From DATARH01 sp035534855 (GTDB lineage: Bacteria > Pseudomonadota > Alphaproteobacteria > ATCC43930 > CGMCC-115725), in contig DATLRD010000040.1 in the NCBI GenBank assembly GCA_035534855.1, positions 1 through 64,000 of the forward strand: 64,000 nucleotides of DNA. Direction: 5' to 3'. The notes below the pieces were generated by a model. It did no database searches. It was not told the origin of the DNA and was given only the letters and a program-made list of their open reading frames with translations. Positions within the stretch are counted from its first letter, which is position 1; every line of letters starts with the position of its first letter. Shown here in pieces: positions 51,182-59,260 of this stretch. The position numbers and the translations under genes were made by a program.

Positions 51182-52150
51182 GTGACGCCGATGCCGCTCT
51201 ATCTGATCCCGTTTCCGGCGATAAACCCGGTCGCGCTGGCGCTCGGGCCGTTTGAGGTTCGCTGGTACGCGCTGGCCTACATCGTCGGGCTGCTGATCGG
51301 CTGGCGCTATTGCCTGCGCCTCGCCGACCGCCCGCCGCGGCTGGTGGCGCGCAACGACATCGACGATTTCCTGGTATGGGCCACGCTCGGCGTCGTGCTC
51401 GGCGGGCGCATCGGCTACGTGCTGTTCTATAACCTGCCGTATTACGCCGACCATCCGATCGAGGCGCTCTATCTGTGGCATGGCGGGATGTCGTTTCACG
51501 GCGGGGCGCTCGGCGTGACCGTCGCGATCTGGCTGTTCTCCCGCCGGCGCAGCCTGCGCATTTTTGCGCTGTCCGACATCATCATCGAGGCGGTGCCGAT
51601 CGGGCTGTTCTTTGGCCGCATTGCCAATTTCATCAACGGTGAGCTTTACGGCCGGCCGGCCGACGTGCCGTGGGCGATGAAATTTCCGTTGGAGCTGCTC
51701 GCCTATCCGCAAAAGGCCGGTGCGGCGCTCGCGGCGGTCACCAAGATTGACCCGCGGCTCAATACGGTCGAGGCGATCATCGCCGCCTATGGCGGCGACC
51801 CGAAGATCAGGGCGATCGTCGACCGGTTTCTGACCCCGCGCCATCCGAGCCAGATCTATGAGGCGCTGTGCGAGGGCGCGCTGCTCTTCCTGCTGCTGTT
51901 CTTCGCCGAGCGTGCGGGCTGGCGGCGGCGCCCGGGCATGCTCAGCGGGCTGTTTCTGTGCGGCTATGCCGTGGCGCGCATGTCGGGTGAGCTGTTCCGC
52001 CAGCCCGACGAGCAGCTCGGCTACCTGTTTCATATCGGGCAGTTCGGCGTCACGATGGGCCAGCTTTTGTCGATCCCGGTTTTGATCGCCGGCATCGTGA
52101 TCATCTATTGGGTGCGGCAGGCGCCTGAACCCGTCGGCGCGGGCGGGTGA
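51182..52150 (+). CDS. lgt: Prolipoprotein diacylglyceryl transferase
   Basis: Inner-membrane enzyme attaching diacylglycerol from phosphatidylglycerol to the lipobox Cys of prolipoproteins. Typical landmarks: GPFEVRWYALAYIVGLLIGW at the start, GVVLGGRIGYVLFYN, LYLWHGGMSFHGGALGV with the essential His, the Lgt signature FFGRIANFINGELYGRP, and HPSQIYEALCEGALLFLLL near the end. About 322 residues; seven helices expected. Either GTG 51182 or ATG 51191 may be the start. Its stop overlaps the GTG of the next gene. The window's several lipoproteins would all depend on it. Confidence 0.97.
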   Translation: MTPMPLYLIPFPAINPVALALGPFEVRWYALAYIVGLLIGWRYCLRLADRPPRLVARNDIDDFLVWATLGVVLGGRIGYVLFYNLPYYADHPIEALYLWHGGMSFHGGALGVTVAIWLFSRRRSLRIFALSDIIIEAVPIGLFFGRIANFINGELYGRPADVPWAMKFPLELLAYPQKAGAALAAVTKIDPRLNTVEAIIAAYGGDPKIRAIVDRFLTPRHPSQIYEALCEGALLFLLLFFAERAGWRRRPGMLSGLFLCGYAVARMSGELFRQPDEQLGYLFHIGQFGVTMGQLLSIPVLIAGIVIIYWVRQAPEPVGAGG

Positions 52151-53280
52151 GCGCGGACGACGATCTCGCCCGGCGGATCGCCCGCCGCATCGCGGCCGAG
52201 GGGCCGCTGTCAGTTGCGGCCTATATGGCGATGGCGCTGCACGATCCGCACGCCGGATATTACCGCCGCCGGGCGCCGATCGGCCGCAGCGGCGATTTCA
52301 TCACCGCGCCCGAGATCAGCCAGATCTTCGGCGAGTTGATCGGCCTGTGGTGCGCCGATCTGTGGCTGCGCATGGGGCAGCCCGACCCGGTGCTGGTGGT
52401 CGAGCTGGGGCCGGGGCGCGGGCAGCTGCTCGACGATTTTCTGCGGGCCGCGGCGACGGTGCCGCAATTCCGCCGCGCGATCCGGCTGTTTCTTGTCGAG
52501 GCGAGCCCGGTGCTGCGGGCCGCCCAGGCGGTGCGGCTCGCCGCCGCCGCGCCCGAATTCGCCGACGATTTTGGCGCGGTCCCCGAAGGCCCGGGCTTCG
52601 TCATCGCCAACGAGTTCTTCGATGCGCTGCCGGTGCGGCAATTGGTCCGCGGCCGAGCCGACTGGGCCGAGCGGCTGGTCGCGGTTCACGACGGGCGGCT
52701 GGTGTTCGTCGACGGCGGCGAGACCCCGCTCGCCAGCGCCCTGGTGCCGGCGGAACTGCGCGATTCGCCGCCCGGGACGGTCGTCGAGGTGTGCCCCGCG
52801 GGCGCCGCGTTTGCCGCGGCGATTGCCGCGCGCTTTGCGAGGCACCCGGGCGCGGCGCTGGTGATCGATTACGGGCGCGACCGGCCGGCGCCGGGTACGA
52901 CCCTCGCGGCGGTGCGCCAACACCGCGCGGCCGACGTGCTGGCGGCGCCCGGCACCGCCGATCTCAGTGCGCATGTCGATTTCGCCGCCCTTGCCGAGGC
53001 GGCGGCGGCCGGTGGCGCCGCGGTTTACGGCCCGGTCGGGCAGGGGCGGTTTCTCGCCGGGCTCGGCGCGGCGGCCCGCCTCGCGGCGCTGTGCGCCGCG
53101 TCTCCGGACCGCCGGTCAGGCCTCGATGCCGGGCTCGCGCGCTTGATCGATCCGGCCGAGATGGGCACCTTGTTCAAGGTGCTGGCGCTGGCGTCGCCGG
53201 GGCTGCCGGCGCCCGTCGGGTTCGAGCACGAAGGGGATGAGGCGGCTGATGATCACGCTGAACGTGCTCGCGGGCGATGA
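52147..53280 (+). CDS. MidA/NDUFAF7-type SAM-dependent methyltransferase
   Basis: 377-residue member of the DUF185 family, bacterial relatives of mitochondrial NDUFAF7, which methylates an arginine of a complex I subunit. Landmarks: GPLSVAAYMAMALHDPHAGYY, IGRSGDFITAPEISQIFGELIGLW, the SAM motif VLVVELGPGRGQLLDDFL, GFVIANEFFDALPVRQLV and LVIDYGRDRPAPGTTLAAVR. GTG 52147 overlaps the lgt stop (GTGA) and the 3' end overlaps pgeF, an arrangement shared by many alphaproteobacteria. The bacterial substrate is not established. Confidence 0.93.
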   Translation: MSADDDLARRIARRIAAEGPLSVAAYMAMALHDPHAGYYRRRAPIGRSGDFITAPEISQIFGELIGLWCADLWLRMGQPDPVLVVELGPGRGQLLDDFLRAAATVPQFRRAIRLFLVEASPVLRAAQAVRLAAAAPEFADDFGAVPEGPGFVIANEFFDALPVRQLVRGRADWAERLVAVHDGRLVFVDGGETPLASALVPAELRDSPPGTVVEVCPAGAAFAAAIAARFARHPGAALVIDYGRDRPAPGTTLAAVRQHRAADVLAAPGTADLSAHVDFAALAEAAAAGGAAVYGPVGQGRFLAGLGAAARLAALCAASPDRRSGLDAGLARLIDPAEMGTLFKVLALASPGLPAPVGFEHEGDEAADDHAERARGR

Positions 53281-54016
53281 GTGTGTCCGCCACGCCTTTT
53301 TCACCCGCGAGGGCGGGGTCAGCGACGGCATCTTTGCCTCGCTGAATTGCGGCTTCGGCTCGGGCGACGATCCGGCAAGGGTCGCGCGCAACCGGGCGAT
53401 CGCGATGCGGCGCCTCGACCTTGCGCCGGCGGCGCTGGTGACCTGCCACCAGGTGCACAGTGCCGATATCGTCACCGTCGAAGAGGGGTGGGAGCCCGGC
53501 GCCGCGCCCCGCGCCGACGGCATGGCGACCCGCCGGCCGGGCATTGCGCTCGGCGTGCTGGCCGCCGATTGCGCGCCGGTGCTGTTTGCCGACGCCGAGG
53601 CCGGGGTGGTCGGCGCGGCGCATGGCGGTTGGCGCGGAACGCTGTCCGGCGTCGCCGAGGCGACCGTTGCGGCGATGGAGGCGCTGGGCGCCCGCGCCGA
53701 GCGCATTCGCGTCGCGATCGGCCCATGCATCGCCCAGGCATCCTATGAGGTCGGGCCGGAATTCGCCGAGCGTTTCGCCGCCGCCGATCCCGCCAGCACC
53801 GGGTTTTTCACGTCGGCACCGCGCGCCGGAAAGCTGCTGTTCGACCTGCCGGGCTATATCGAGCAGCGGCTTCGCCGGCGCGGCGTCGCGGCGGTCGAGC
53901 AGGCGCGGTGCGACACGGCCGCCGACCCCGACCGCTTTTTCAGCTACCGTCGCGGCTGCCAGCGCGGCGAGGGCGATTACGGCCGCGGGCTTGCGGCGGT
54001 GGTGCTTTCGGCATAG
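53249..54016 (+). CDS. pgeF: Peptidoglycan editing factor PgeF / YfiH-family purine nucleoside phosphorylase
   Basis: Copper-oxidase-like (laccase domain) protein of about 255 residues. The zinc/active-site residues are in VTCHQVHSADI, DCAPVLF and VVGAAHGGWRGTLSG; the IGPCIAQASYEVG and DNRCTADDxxxFFSYRR-like end (CDTAADPDRFFSYRRGCQRG) are typical. E. coli YfiH corrects misincorporated L-Ser in muropeptides, and homologues act on adenosine. ATG 53249 has GAGG 5 nt upstream and overlaps the methyltransferase gene by 32 nt; ATG 53237 is the alternative. Confidence 0.93.
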   Translation: MITLNVLAGDECVRHAFFTREGGVSDGIFASLNCGFGSGDDPARVARNRAIAMRRLDLAPAALVTCHQVHSADIVTVEEGWEPGAAPRADGMATRRPGIALGVLAADCAPVLFADAEAGVVGAAHGGWRGTLSGVAEATVAAMEALGARAERIRVAIGPCIAQASYEVGPEFAERFAAADPASTGFFTSAPRAGKLLFDLPGYIEQRLRRRGVAAVEQARCDTAADPDRFFSYRRGCQRGEGDYGRGLAAVVLSA

Positions 54017-54025
54017 TGGGGCGGC

Positions 54026-54094
54026 GTGCCGTATCTGATCATGTTCGCCGGGTTCTGCCTTCTCGGCCTTATCGTGACCTGCCTTTTGCTATGA
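54026..54094 (+). CDS. Possible 22-residue transmembrane peptide
   Basis: A GTG-initiated frame encodes a 22-residue, almost wholly hydrophobic peptide (VPYLIMFAGFCLLGLIVTCL then two Leu) that could form one membrane helix. It fills the gap between pgeF and the next lipoprotein gene exactly: its stop overlaps that gene's ATG (ATGA), suggesting translational coupling. Tentative; a chance frame cannot be excluded. Confidence 0.35.
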   Translation: MPYLIMFAGFCLLGLIVTCLLL

Positions 54095-55086
54095 CGATGG
54101 CGGCGGCGGCGCGCCGGCTGTGGATCGTGGCCGTGCCGCTCGCCGCGGCGGCATGCCAGCCGCTGCCGCACCCGTTTGCCGACGATCGACCGCCGGCCTC
54201 GCTGCTGGCGGTGCGCGACAGCCGAGGGGTATCGATCGGCCCGATCGGCGGCGAGCCGCGCGCGATCGCGGTCAAGCTGCGCGGCGCGGTGGTCAAGGCT
54301 CTGCTGAAGGAGGACATTCCGGCCAGCGACACGACCGCCAGCGCGACCAGCTATCGGCTTGGCGGTCGCATCGACGAGACGCCGTCAAAGGCCGGCAGGG
54401 CGGTGCTGACCGTGCATTGGCGGCTCACCGACGCCGCCGGCCATGTCGTCGGCGAGCCCGCGCAGCAAATCGCGGCGCCCCGCACCGAATGGCGGCGGGC
54501 GCCCGACGCGCCGCTCGCCGCGCTCGCCGCAGCCGCCGCAAATTCGCTGGTGCCGCTGCTGTCCGACGCGCAGTCGTCTGTAGGGCCGGTCGCCGCAATC
54601 CGCGAGGGCCCGGCCACGGCAACCGGCAAGGGCCCGGCCACGGCAACCGGCAAGGGCCCGGTCGCGGCGACTGGCAAGGGCCCGGTCGTGCTGGTCGCCA
54701 AGGTCGGCGGTGCGCCGGGCGACGGCGACCGCGCGCTGACCAACGCAATGGCGGCGGTGCTCAGGGACCAGCGGTTTGATGTCGTGACCGGCGGTCACGA
54801 AAAGCACGACCTGACGATCGAGGGCACGGTGGTCGTGACGTCGGTCGGCCCGGGCAAGCAGCATGTCGCGATCGTCTGGGCGCTGCGCCGCGCCGACGGC
54901 ACCCAGGTCGGCACGGTCGGCCAGCAGAACGACGTGCCCAAAGGCTCGCTCGATGCGGCCTGGGGCGATGTCGCCGACAATATCGCGCTGGCGGCGCGCA
55001 GCGGCATCCTCGAACTGGTCACCCGCGCCGAAGCGGCCCGGGCGCCGCAAGGTCCTGGCCGCCCGGCCCACCGTCGTTCCGGATGA
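54091..55086 (+). CDS. Predicted lipoprotein with octapeptide repeats
   Basis: 331-residue envelope protein. Signal and lipobox: LWIVAVPLAAAACQP (A-A-A-C). Mature part is alpha/beta-looking (RAIAVKLRGAVVKALLKEDIPAS, YRLGGRIDETPSKAGRAVLTV) with a second similar half (DRALTNAMAAVLRDQRFDVV, LTIEGTVVVTSVGPGKQHVAIVW split), as if two related domains were joined. Between them, three copies of an eight-residue unit GPATATGK (last copy GPVAATGK) are encoded by a 24-bp tandem repeat. No family recognised. It precedes prs by about 130 nt. Confidence 0.75.
   Translation: MTMAAAARRLWIVAVPLAAAACQPLPHPFADDRPPASLLAVRDSRGVSIGPIGGEPRAIAVKLRGAVVKALLKEDIPASDTTASATSYRLGGRIDETPSKAGRAVLTVHWRLTDAAGHVVGEPAQQIAAPRTEWRRAPDAPLAALAAAAANSLVPLLSDAQSSVGPVAAIREGPATATGKGPATATGKGPVAATGKGPVVLVAKVGGAPGDGDRALTNAMAAVLRDQRFDVVTGGHEKHDLTIEGTVVVTSVGPGKQHVAIVWALRRADGTQVGTVGQQNDVPKGSLDAAWGDVADNIALAARSGILELVTRAEAARAPQGPGRPAHRRSG
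54607..54678 (+). repeat. 24-bp tandem repeat in the lipoprotein gene
   Basis: Unit beginning GGCCCGGCCACGGCAACC repeated three times (54607-54630, 54631-54654 identical; 54655-54678 diverged), followed by a partial copy. In frame, coding the GPATATGK linker; copy number may vary between strains. Confidence 0.9.
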
Positions 55087-55127
55087 CGGACTTTGATTGC
55101 CGGTGCGCGCCGGCGTCGTCCGTTCGA

Positions 55128-55156
55128 TTGCCTCGATCGTACAGGTTTGTTACAAC
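55128..55156 (+). promoter_or_regulatory. Candidate promoter of prs
   Basis: TTGCCT (55128-55133), 17-nt spacer, TACAAC (55151-55156), about 59 nt before the prs ATG. Hexamers match consensus moderately; location is right for a highly expressed housekeeping gene. Confidence 0.4.
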
Positions 55157-55214
55157 CCATCGCGCGTGAAGCCACGGGGCCCGGCCCGCTGGCGCCGCTG
55201 GCTGTCACCGCCCG

Positions 55215-56147
55215 ATGAAGATTCTCTCCTGCAACAGCAATCGGCCGCTCGCTGAGGCGATTTCGGCCTATCTCGGTCTGCCGCTGACCGCCGCCAGCGT
55301 CCGCCGTTTTTCGGATATGGAGGTGTTCATCGAGATCCTCGAAAACGTCCGCGGCGAGGATGTTTTCGTGATCCAGTCGACCTCATATCCGGCCAACGAC
55401 CACCTGATGGAGCTGCTGGTCACCCTCGATGCGCTGCGCCGCGGCTCGGCGCGGCGGGTGACCGCGGTGATCCCGTATTACGGCTATGCCCGGCAGGACC
55501 GCAAATCCGGGCCGCGCACGCCGATCTCGGCCAAGCTGGTCGCCAATCTGATCACCACCGCCGGCGCCGACCGGGTGCTGACGCTCGATCTCCATGCCGG
55601 GCAGATCCAGGGATTTTTCGACATCCCAACCGACAATCTTTACGCCGAGCCGGTGCTGGTAAAGGACATCCAGGAGCATCACGCCAAGCATGATCTGGTG
55701 ATGGTGTCGCCGGATGTCGGCGGGGTCTACCGCACGCGCCAGATCGCGCGGCGGCTCGACCTCGACCTTGCGATCGTCGACAAGCGGCGCGAGCGCGCCG
55801 GGGTGTCCGAGGTGATGAACGTGATCGGCGATGTCAGCGGGCGCCGCTGTATCCTGGTTGACGACATCATCGACGGCGGCGGCACCGTGTGCAACGCCGC
55901 CCAGACGCTGGTCGAACGGGGCGCCGAGGCGGTGTATGCCTATGTCACGCACGGGGTGCTCTCGGGCGGCGCGGTGGCGCGGGTCTCGGCCTCGCCGATC
56001 AAGGAGCTGGTGCTGACCGACAGCATCGTCGCCACCGAGGCGGTACGGCTGTCGCGCAATATCCGCCAGCTGACGATCGCGCCGCTGATGGCCGAGGCGA
56101 TCCTGCGGATCAGCGAAGAGCGGTCGGTTTCGAGCCTGTTTGTGTGA
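55215..56147 (+). CDS. prs: Ribose-phosphate pyrophosphokinase
   Basis: Makes PRPP from ribose 5-phosphate and ATP for nucleotide, His and Trp synthesis; cytosolic hexamer. 310 residues. ATP-binding flexible loop and residues in YYGYARQDRKSGPRTPISAK, the catalytic loop with VDKRRERAGVSEVMNVIGDV, and the PRPP-binding motif ILVDDIIDGGGTVCNAA are all intact. The start MKILSCNSNRPLAEAI is typical. Followed by rplY after 91 nt, a common alphaproteobacterial order. Confidence 0.97.
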   Translation: MKILSCNSNRPLAEAISAYLGLPLTAASVRRFSDMEVFIEILENVRGEDVFVIQSTSYPANDHLMELLVTLDALRRGSARRVTAVIPYYGYARQDRKSGPRTPISAKLVANLITTAGADRVLTLDLHAGQIQGFFDIPTDNLYAEPVLVKDIQEHHAKHDLVMVSPDVGGVYRTRQIARRLDLDLAIVDKRRERAGVSEVMNVIGDVSGRRCILVDDIIDGGGTVCNAAQTLVERGAEAVYAYVTHGVLSGGAVARVSASPIKELVLTDSIVATEAVRLSRNIRQLTIAPLMAEAILRISEERSVSSLFV

Positions 56148-56238
56148 TTTTTGTGTGATTTGCCCCGATCCGGCGCCGGGCCCGCACATCGGCGGGGTCC
56201 GGCCGGGGGGCATGAATTGTTTGAGGAGTGCAATAGCG

Positions 56239-56892
56239 ATGCCTGAAATCAGCAACCTGGCGGCACAGTCGCGCTCGCGCGTCGGCAAGGGCGCCTCCCG
56301 CGCGATTCGGCGGGCCGGGCGCGTGCCTGGCGTCATCTATGGCCCTGGCCAGGAACCGGTGGCGGTCAGCCTCGATCCGCGCGAATTGTCACGACTGATG
56401 GCAAGCTCGGGATTTTTCGCGACGCTGGTTGATGTGGCGGTCGAAGGCGCGAGCTATCGCACGCTGCCCCGCGAGGTGCAGTACCACCCGGTCAGCGACG
56501 CGCCGCTGCACGTCGATTTCATGCTGGTCGCCGCCGGCTCGCGGGTGACGGTGACCGTGCCGGTCACTTTTATCAATCATGAGCGGTCGGGCGGCCTGCG
56601 CCGTGGCGGCATCCTCAACATCGTGCGGCACGGCGTCGAGGTCAGCTGCGACGTCGAGGGAATTCCCGCGCGGCTCGTCGTCGACCTCGACGGCCTCAAC
56701 ATCGGCGACAGCATCCACATCAGCGCGGTGACGCTGCCGGAAGGGGTGCGCGTGACGACGACCGAGCGCGACTTCACGATCGCCACGATCGGCGCCTCGT
56801 CGGCGGTGCGCGAAGAGGCGGCCCAGGCCGCGTCGACCTCTGCGGTGGCGCCGACCGACGAGGCGGCACCGGCGGCGGCGCCATCGGCGTGA
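56239..56892 (+). CDS. rplY: 50S ribosomal protein bL25, CTC form
   Basis: 217-residue long form of L25, binding 5S rRNA through its N-terminal domain (SRSRVGKGASRAIRRAGRVPG, VIYGPGQEPVAVSLD, REVQYHPVSDAPLHVDF) and carrying the C-terminal TL5/CTC beta domain (VPVTFINHERSGGLRRGG, LEVSCDVEGIP-like VEVSCDVEGIPARL) and an Ala-rich tail. ATG 56239 has GAGGAG upstream. Adjacent to pth as in many alphaproteobacteria. Confidence 0.96.
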   Translation: MPEISNLAAQSRSRVGKGASRAIRRAGRVPGVIYGPGQEPVAVSLDPRELSRLMASSGFFATLVDVAVEGASYRTLPREVQYHPVSDAPLHVDFMLVAAGSRVTVTVPVTFINHERSGGLRRGGILNIVRHGVEVSCDVEGIPARLVVDLDGLNIGDSIHISAVTLPEGVRVTTTERDFTIATIGASSAVREEAAQAASTSAVAPTDEAAPAAAPSA

Positions 56893-56920
56893 TGCGGCGG
56901 GCGAGGCCGGTCGGCGGGTG

Positions 56921-57514
56921 ATGCGCCTTCTTGTCGGCCTCGGCAATCCGGGGTCGCGCTACGCTCGCAACCGGCACAATATCGGCTTCATGGTGGCCGA
57001 CGCGGTGGCGCGGCGGTACGGGTTTCCCGGGTTTCGCGACCGCTTCAAGGGCGAAATTGCCGAGGGCACGATCGGCGACGCGCGGGTTCTGCTGCTGAAG
57101 CCGCAGACCTTCATGAACGATTCCGGCGAATCGGTGCTGGCGGCGATGAGCTTTTACAAAATTCCGCCGGGCGAGATCTGCGTGATGCACGATGAATTGG
57201 ACCTCAAGCCGGGCAAGGTCCGGGCCAAGCGCGGCGGCGGCAGTGCCGGGCACAATGGGCTGCGCTCGATCGACGCGCTGGTCGGCCCGGATTACTGGCG
57301 GGTGCGGCTCGGTATCGGCCATCCCGGCATCCGCGAACTGGTACAGCCCTACGTGCTGCAGAATTTTCCGGCCGACGAGGCGAGCGAGTGGGTGGTGCCG
57401 CTGGTCGACGCGGTCGCCGAAACCATCCCGCTGCTGATCGCCGGCGACGCGCCCGCCTTCATGAGCGAGGTGGCGCGCCGCTTCACCCCGCCCGAACCGC
57501 CGGCCGAGAGCTGA
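56921..57514 (+). CDS. pth: Peptidyl-tRNA hydrolase
   Basis: Releases peptides from prematurely dropped peptidyl-tRNA. 197 residues. Conserved elements: LLVGLGNPGSRYARNRHNIGF with the catalytic His, LLLKPQTFMNDSGESV, VMHDELDLKPGKVRAKRGGG with the catalytic Asp, and SAGHNGLRSI. GTG 56918 directly before is an alternative start. ychF follows after 4 nt. Confidence 0.97.
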   Translation: MRLLVGLGNPGSRYARNRHNIGFMVADAVARRYGFPGFRDRFKGEIAEGTIGDARVLLLKPQTFMNDSGESVLAAMSFYKIPPGEICVMHDELDLKPGKVRAKRGGGSAGHNGLRSIDALVGPDYWRVRLGIGHPGIRELVQPYVLQNFPADEASEWVVPLVDAVAETIPLLIAGDAPAFMSEVARRFTPPEPPAES

Positions 57515-57518
57515 GACG

Positions 57519-58619
57519 ATGGGCTTCAACTGCGGCATCGTCGGCCTGCCCAATGTCGGCAAGTCAACCCTGTTCAACGCGCTCACCGCGACCCAGGCGG
57601 CCGAGGCGGCGAACTATCCATTTTGCACGATCGAGCCGAATATCGGCCGCGTCGGGGTGCCCGACGAGCGCCTCGAAATCTGCGCGCGACTGGCGAAATC
57701 GGCCAAGATCGTGCCGGCGCAGCTCGGGTTTGTCGATATCGCCGGGCTGGTGCGCGGCGCCTCGAAAGGCCAGGGGCTCGGCAACCAGTTTCTCGGCCAC
57801 ATTCGCGAGGTCGACGCGCTCGCCCAGGTGCTGCGCTGTTTCGCCGACCCCAACGTGGTGCATGTCGAGGGCTCGGTCGATCCGATCCGCGATGCCGAGA
57901 CGGTCGAGACCGAATTGATGCTGGCCGATCTCGACAGTCTCGAACGGCGCGAAATCGCCGCGCAAAAGCGGGCGCGCGGCGGCGAACGCGAGGCGCGGGC
58001 GCAGCTCGCGGTGATCGAGCCGGTGCTGGCGGGCTTGCGCGATGGGGTGCCGGCGCGCCAGGTGCCGCTCGCCCCGGACCAGCAGGCGGTCCTCAAAGCG
58101 ATGCAGCTGCTGACCGCCAAGCCGGTGCTCTATATCGCCAATGTCGACGAGGCGAGCGCCGCCGATGGCAACGACGAAAGCCGCCGGGTCGCCGCCTATG
58201 CCGCGGAGCGCGGCGCGCAGGCGGTGGCGATTTCGGCGGCAATCGAGGCCGAGATCTCCCACCTCCCCGACGAGGCAGAGCGGCGCGAATACCTTGCCAC
58301 GCTCGGCCTCAGCGAAACCGGGCTCGACCGCGTGATCCGCGCCGGCTATGGGCTTCTCGGGCTGATCACGTTTCTGACCGCCGGGCCCAAGGAGTCGCGC
58401 GCCTGGACGATCGTGAAGGGCACCAAGGCACCCCAGGCCGCCGGCACCATCCACACCGATTTCGAAAAGGGCTTCATCCGCGCCGAAACCATCGCCTACG
58501 CCGATTTCGTCGCCTGCGGCGGCGAGCAGGGCGCCAAGGATGCCGGCAAGATGCGGCTCGAAGGCGCCGAGTATGTCGTGCAGGACGGCGACGTGATGCA
58601 CTTCCGCTTCAATCTGTGA
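57519..58619 (+). CDS. ychF: Redox-regulated ATPase YchF
   Basis: Obg-related P-loop protein of 366 residues that binds ATP and associates with ribosomes. G1 IVGLPNVGKSTLFNALT, G3 FVDIAGLVRGASKGQGLGNQFL, helical A-domain around 130-280, and the C-terminal TGS domain (IHTDFEKGFIRAETIAYADF, GKMRLEGAEYVVQDGDVMHFRF split). The NVDE variant replacing NKxD, the reason for ATP preference, is present in YIANVDEASA. pth-ychF is a classical conserved pair. Confidence 0.97.
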   Translation: MGFNCGIVGLPNVGKSTLFNALTATQAAEAANYPFCTIEPNIGRVGVPDERLEICARLAKSAKIVPAQLGFVDIAGLVRGASKGQGLGNQFLGHIREVDALAQVLRCFADPNVVHVEGSVDPIRDAETVETELMLADLDSLERREIAAQKRARGGEREARAQLAVIEPVLAGLRDGVPARQVPLAPDQQAVLKAMQLLTAKPVLYIANVDEASAADGNDESRRVAAYAAERGAQAVAISAAIEAEISHLPDEAERREYLATLGLSETGLDRVIRAGYGLLGLITFLTAGPKESRAWTIVKGTKAPQAAGTIHTDFEKGFIRAETIAYADFVACGGEQGAKDAGKMRLEGAEYVVQDGDVMHFRFNL

Positions 58620-58670
58620 GGCCGCTGTATTACGTATGCGTCGTCGTCTCTAGCCAGCGGGTACGGGCTC

Positions 58671-58910
58671 ATGTCGGCACCGGTTTCGGTCAGGCTCGAC
58701 GACAAGACGCGGGAAATCCTCGAAGCGGAGGCGCGCGGCCGCAATATCGGCCTGTCAGCACCGCTTCGCGAGATCGCCACCGAGGCGGCGAAGGAAGCGC
58801 GGCGTCGGCGGGTGCGCGAGCAAACCAAGGCTGTCGCCGAGCACATCGCACGCTCACCTGAGGCGAGGGAGTTCTTCGAGTTCTGGGGAACGTCGCGGTC
58901 GGAGTTGTGA
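58671..58910 (+). CDS. Antitoxin of a MazEF/PemIK-like pair
   Basis: 79-residue protein starting with a short strand and helices (APVSVRLDDKTREILEAEA) that resembles ribbon-helix-helix antitoxins, followed by a basic helix (EAAKEARRRRVREQTK) and an acidic/aromatic end (REFFEFWGTSRSEL). Its stop codon overlaps the GTG of the following MazF-like gene (GTGA), as is usual for such operons. The toxin gene is interrupted, so this antitoxin may be orphaned. Confidence 0.7.
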   Translation: MSAPVSVRLDDKTREILEAEARGRNIGLSAPLREIATEAAKEARRRRVREQTKAVAEHIARSPEAREFFEFWGTSRSEL

Positions 58911-59257
58911 CCCCGTGGCGAGCTTTTGGGCCAGGGCAGATCGTGCTCGCGGATTGGCGTGACGCATAGCCGAAAGAGCCGAACAAGCTGCGCCCGGCAA
59001 TCGTCGTACAGGACAGCAGGTTGTTCGACGACAGCTGCCCCAACGTCATCTTGGTTCCGCTGAGCGATGACGACCTGTCGGTCGCTGCCGACCTCTCAGT
59101 TTTGATCGAGCAGCGCGCGCACCCGCATTACTATTGTGATGCGGCGGTGCTGGTGTCGCTGTTCAGCGGGTTCGAGCTGCTGTCGCTGGTTCAGCGCGAG
59201 CACCGCAAGCCCGGCTCCTGGCACTGGCACATCGTCGCCGAGCGTCGCGCCACGTAG
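58907..59257 (+). pseudogene. MazF/PemK-like toxin with an in-frame amber codon
   Basis: From GTG 58907 the frame reads a MazF-like protein of 116 residues (FGPGQIVLADWRDA, stop, PKEPNKLRPAIVVQDSRLF, VILVPLSDDD, LVSLFSGFELLSLVQ). A TAG at 58967-58969 falls at codon 21, where family members with this DALPKEPNKLRPA stretch have Leu; one base change from TTG would make it. The rest of the frame is intact, so the lesion looks recent. A restart at an internal TTG (59021) would lack the N-terminal strand carrying part of the RNA-binding site. Could alternatively be a sequencing error. Confidence 0.75.
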
Positions 59258-59260
59258 CAG

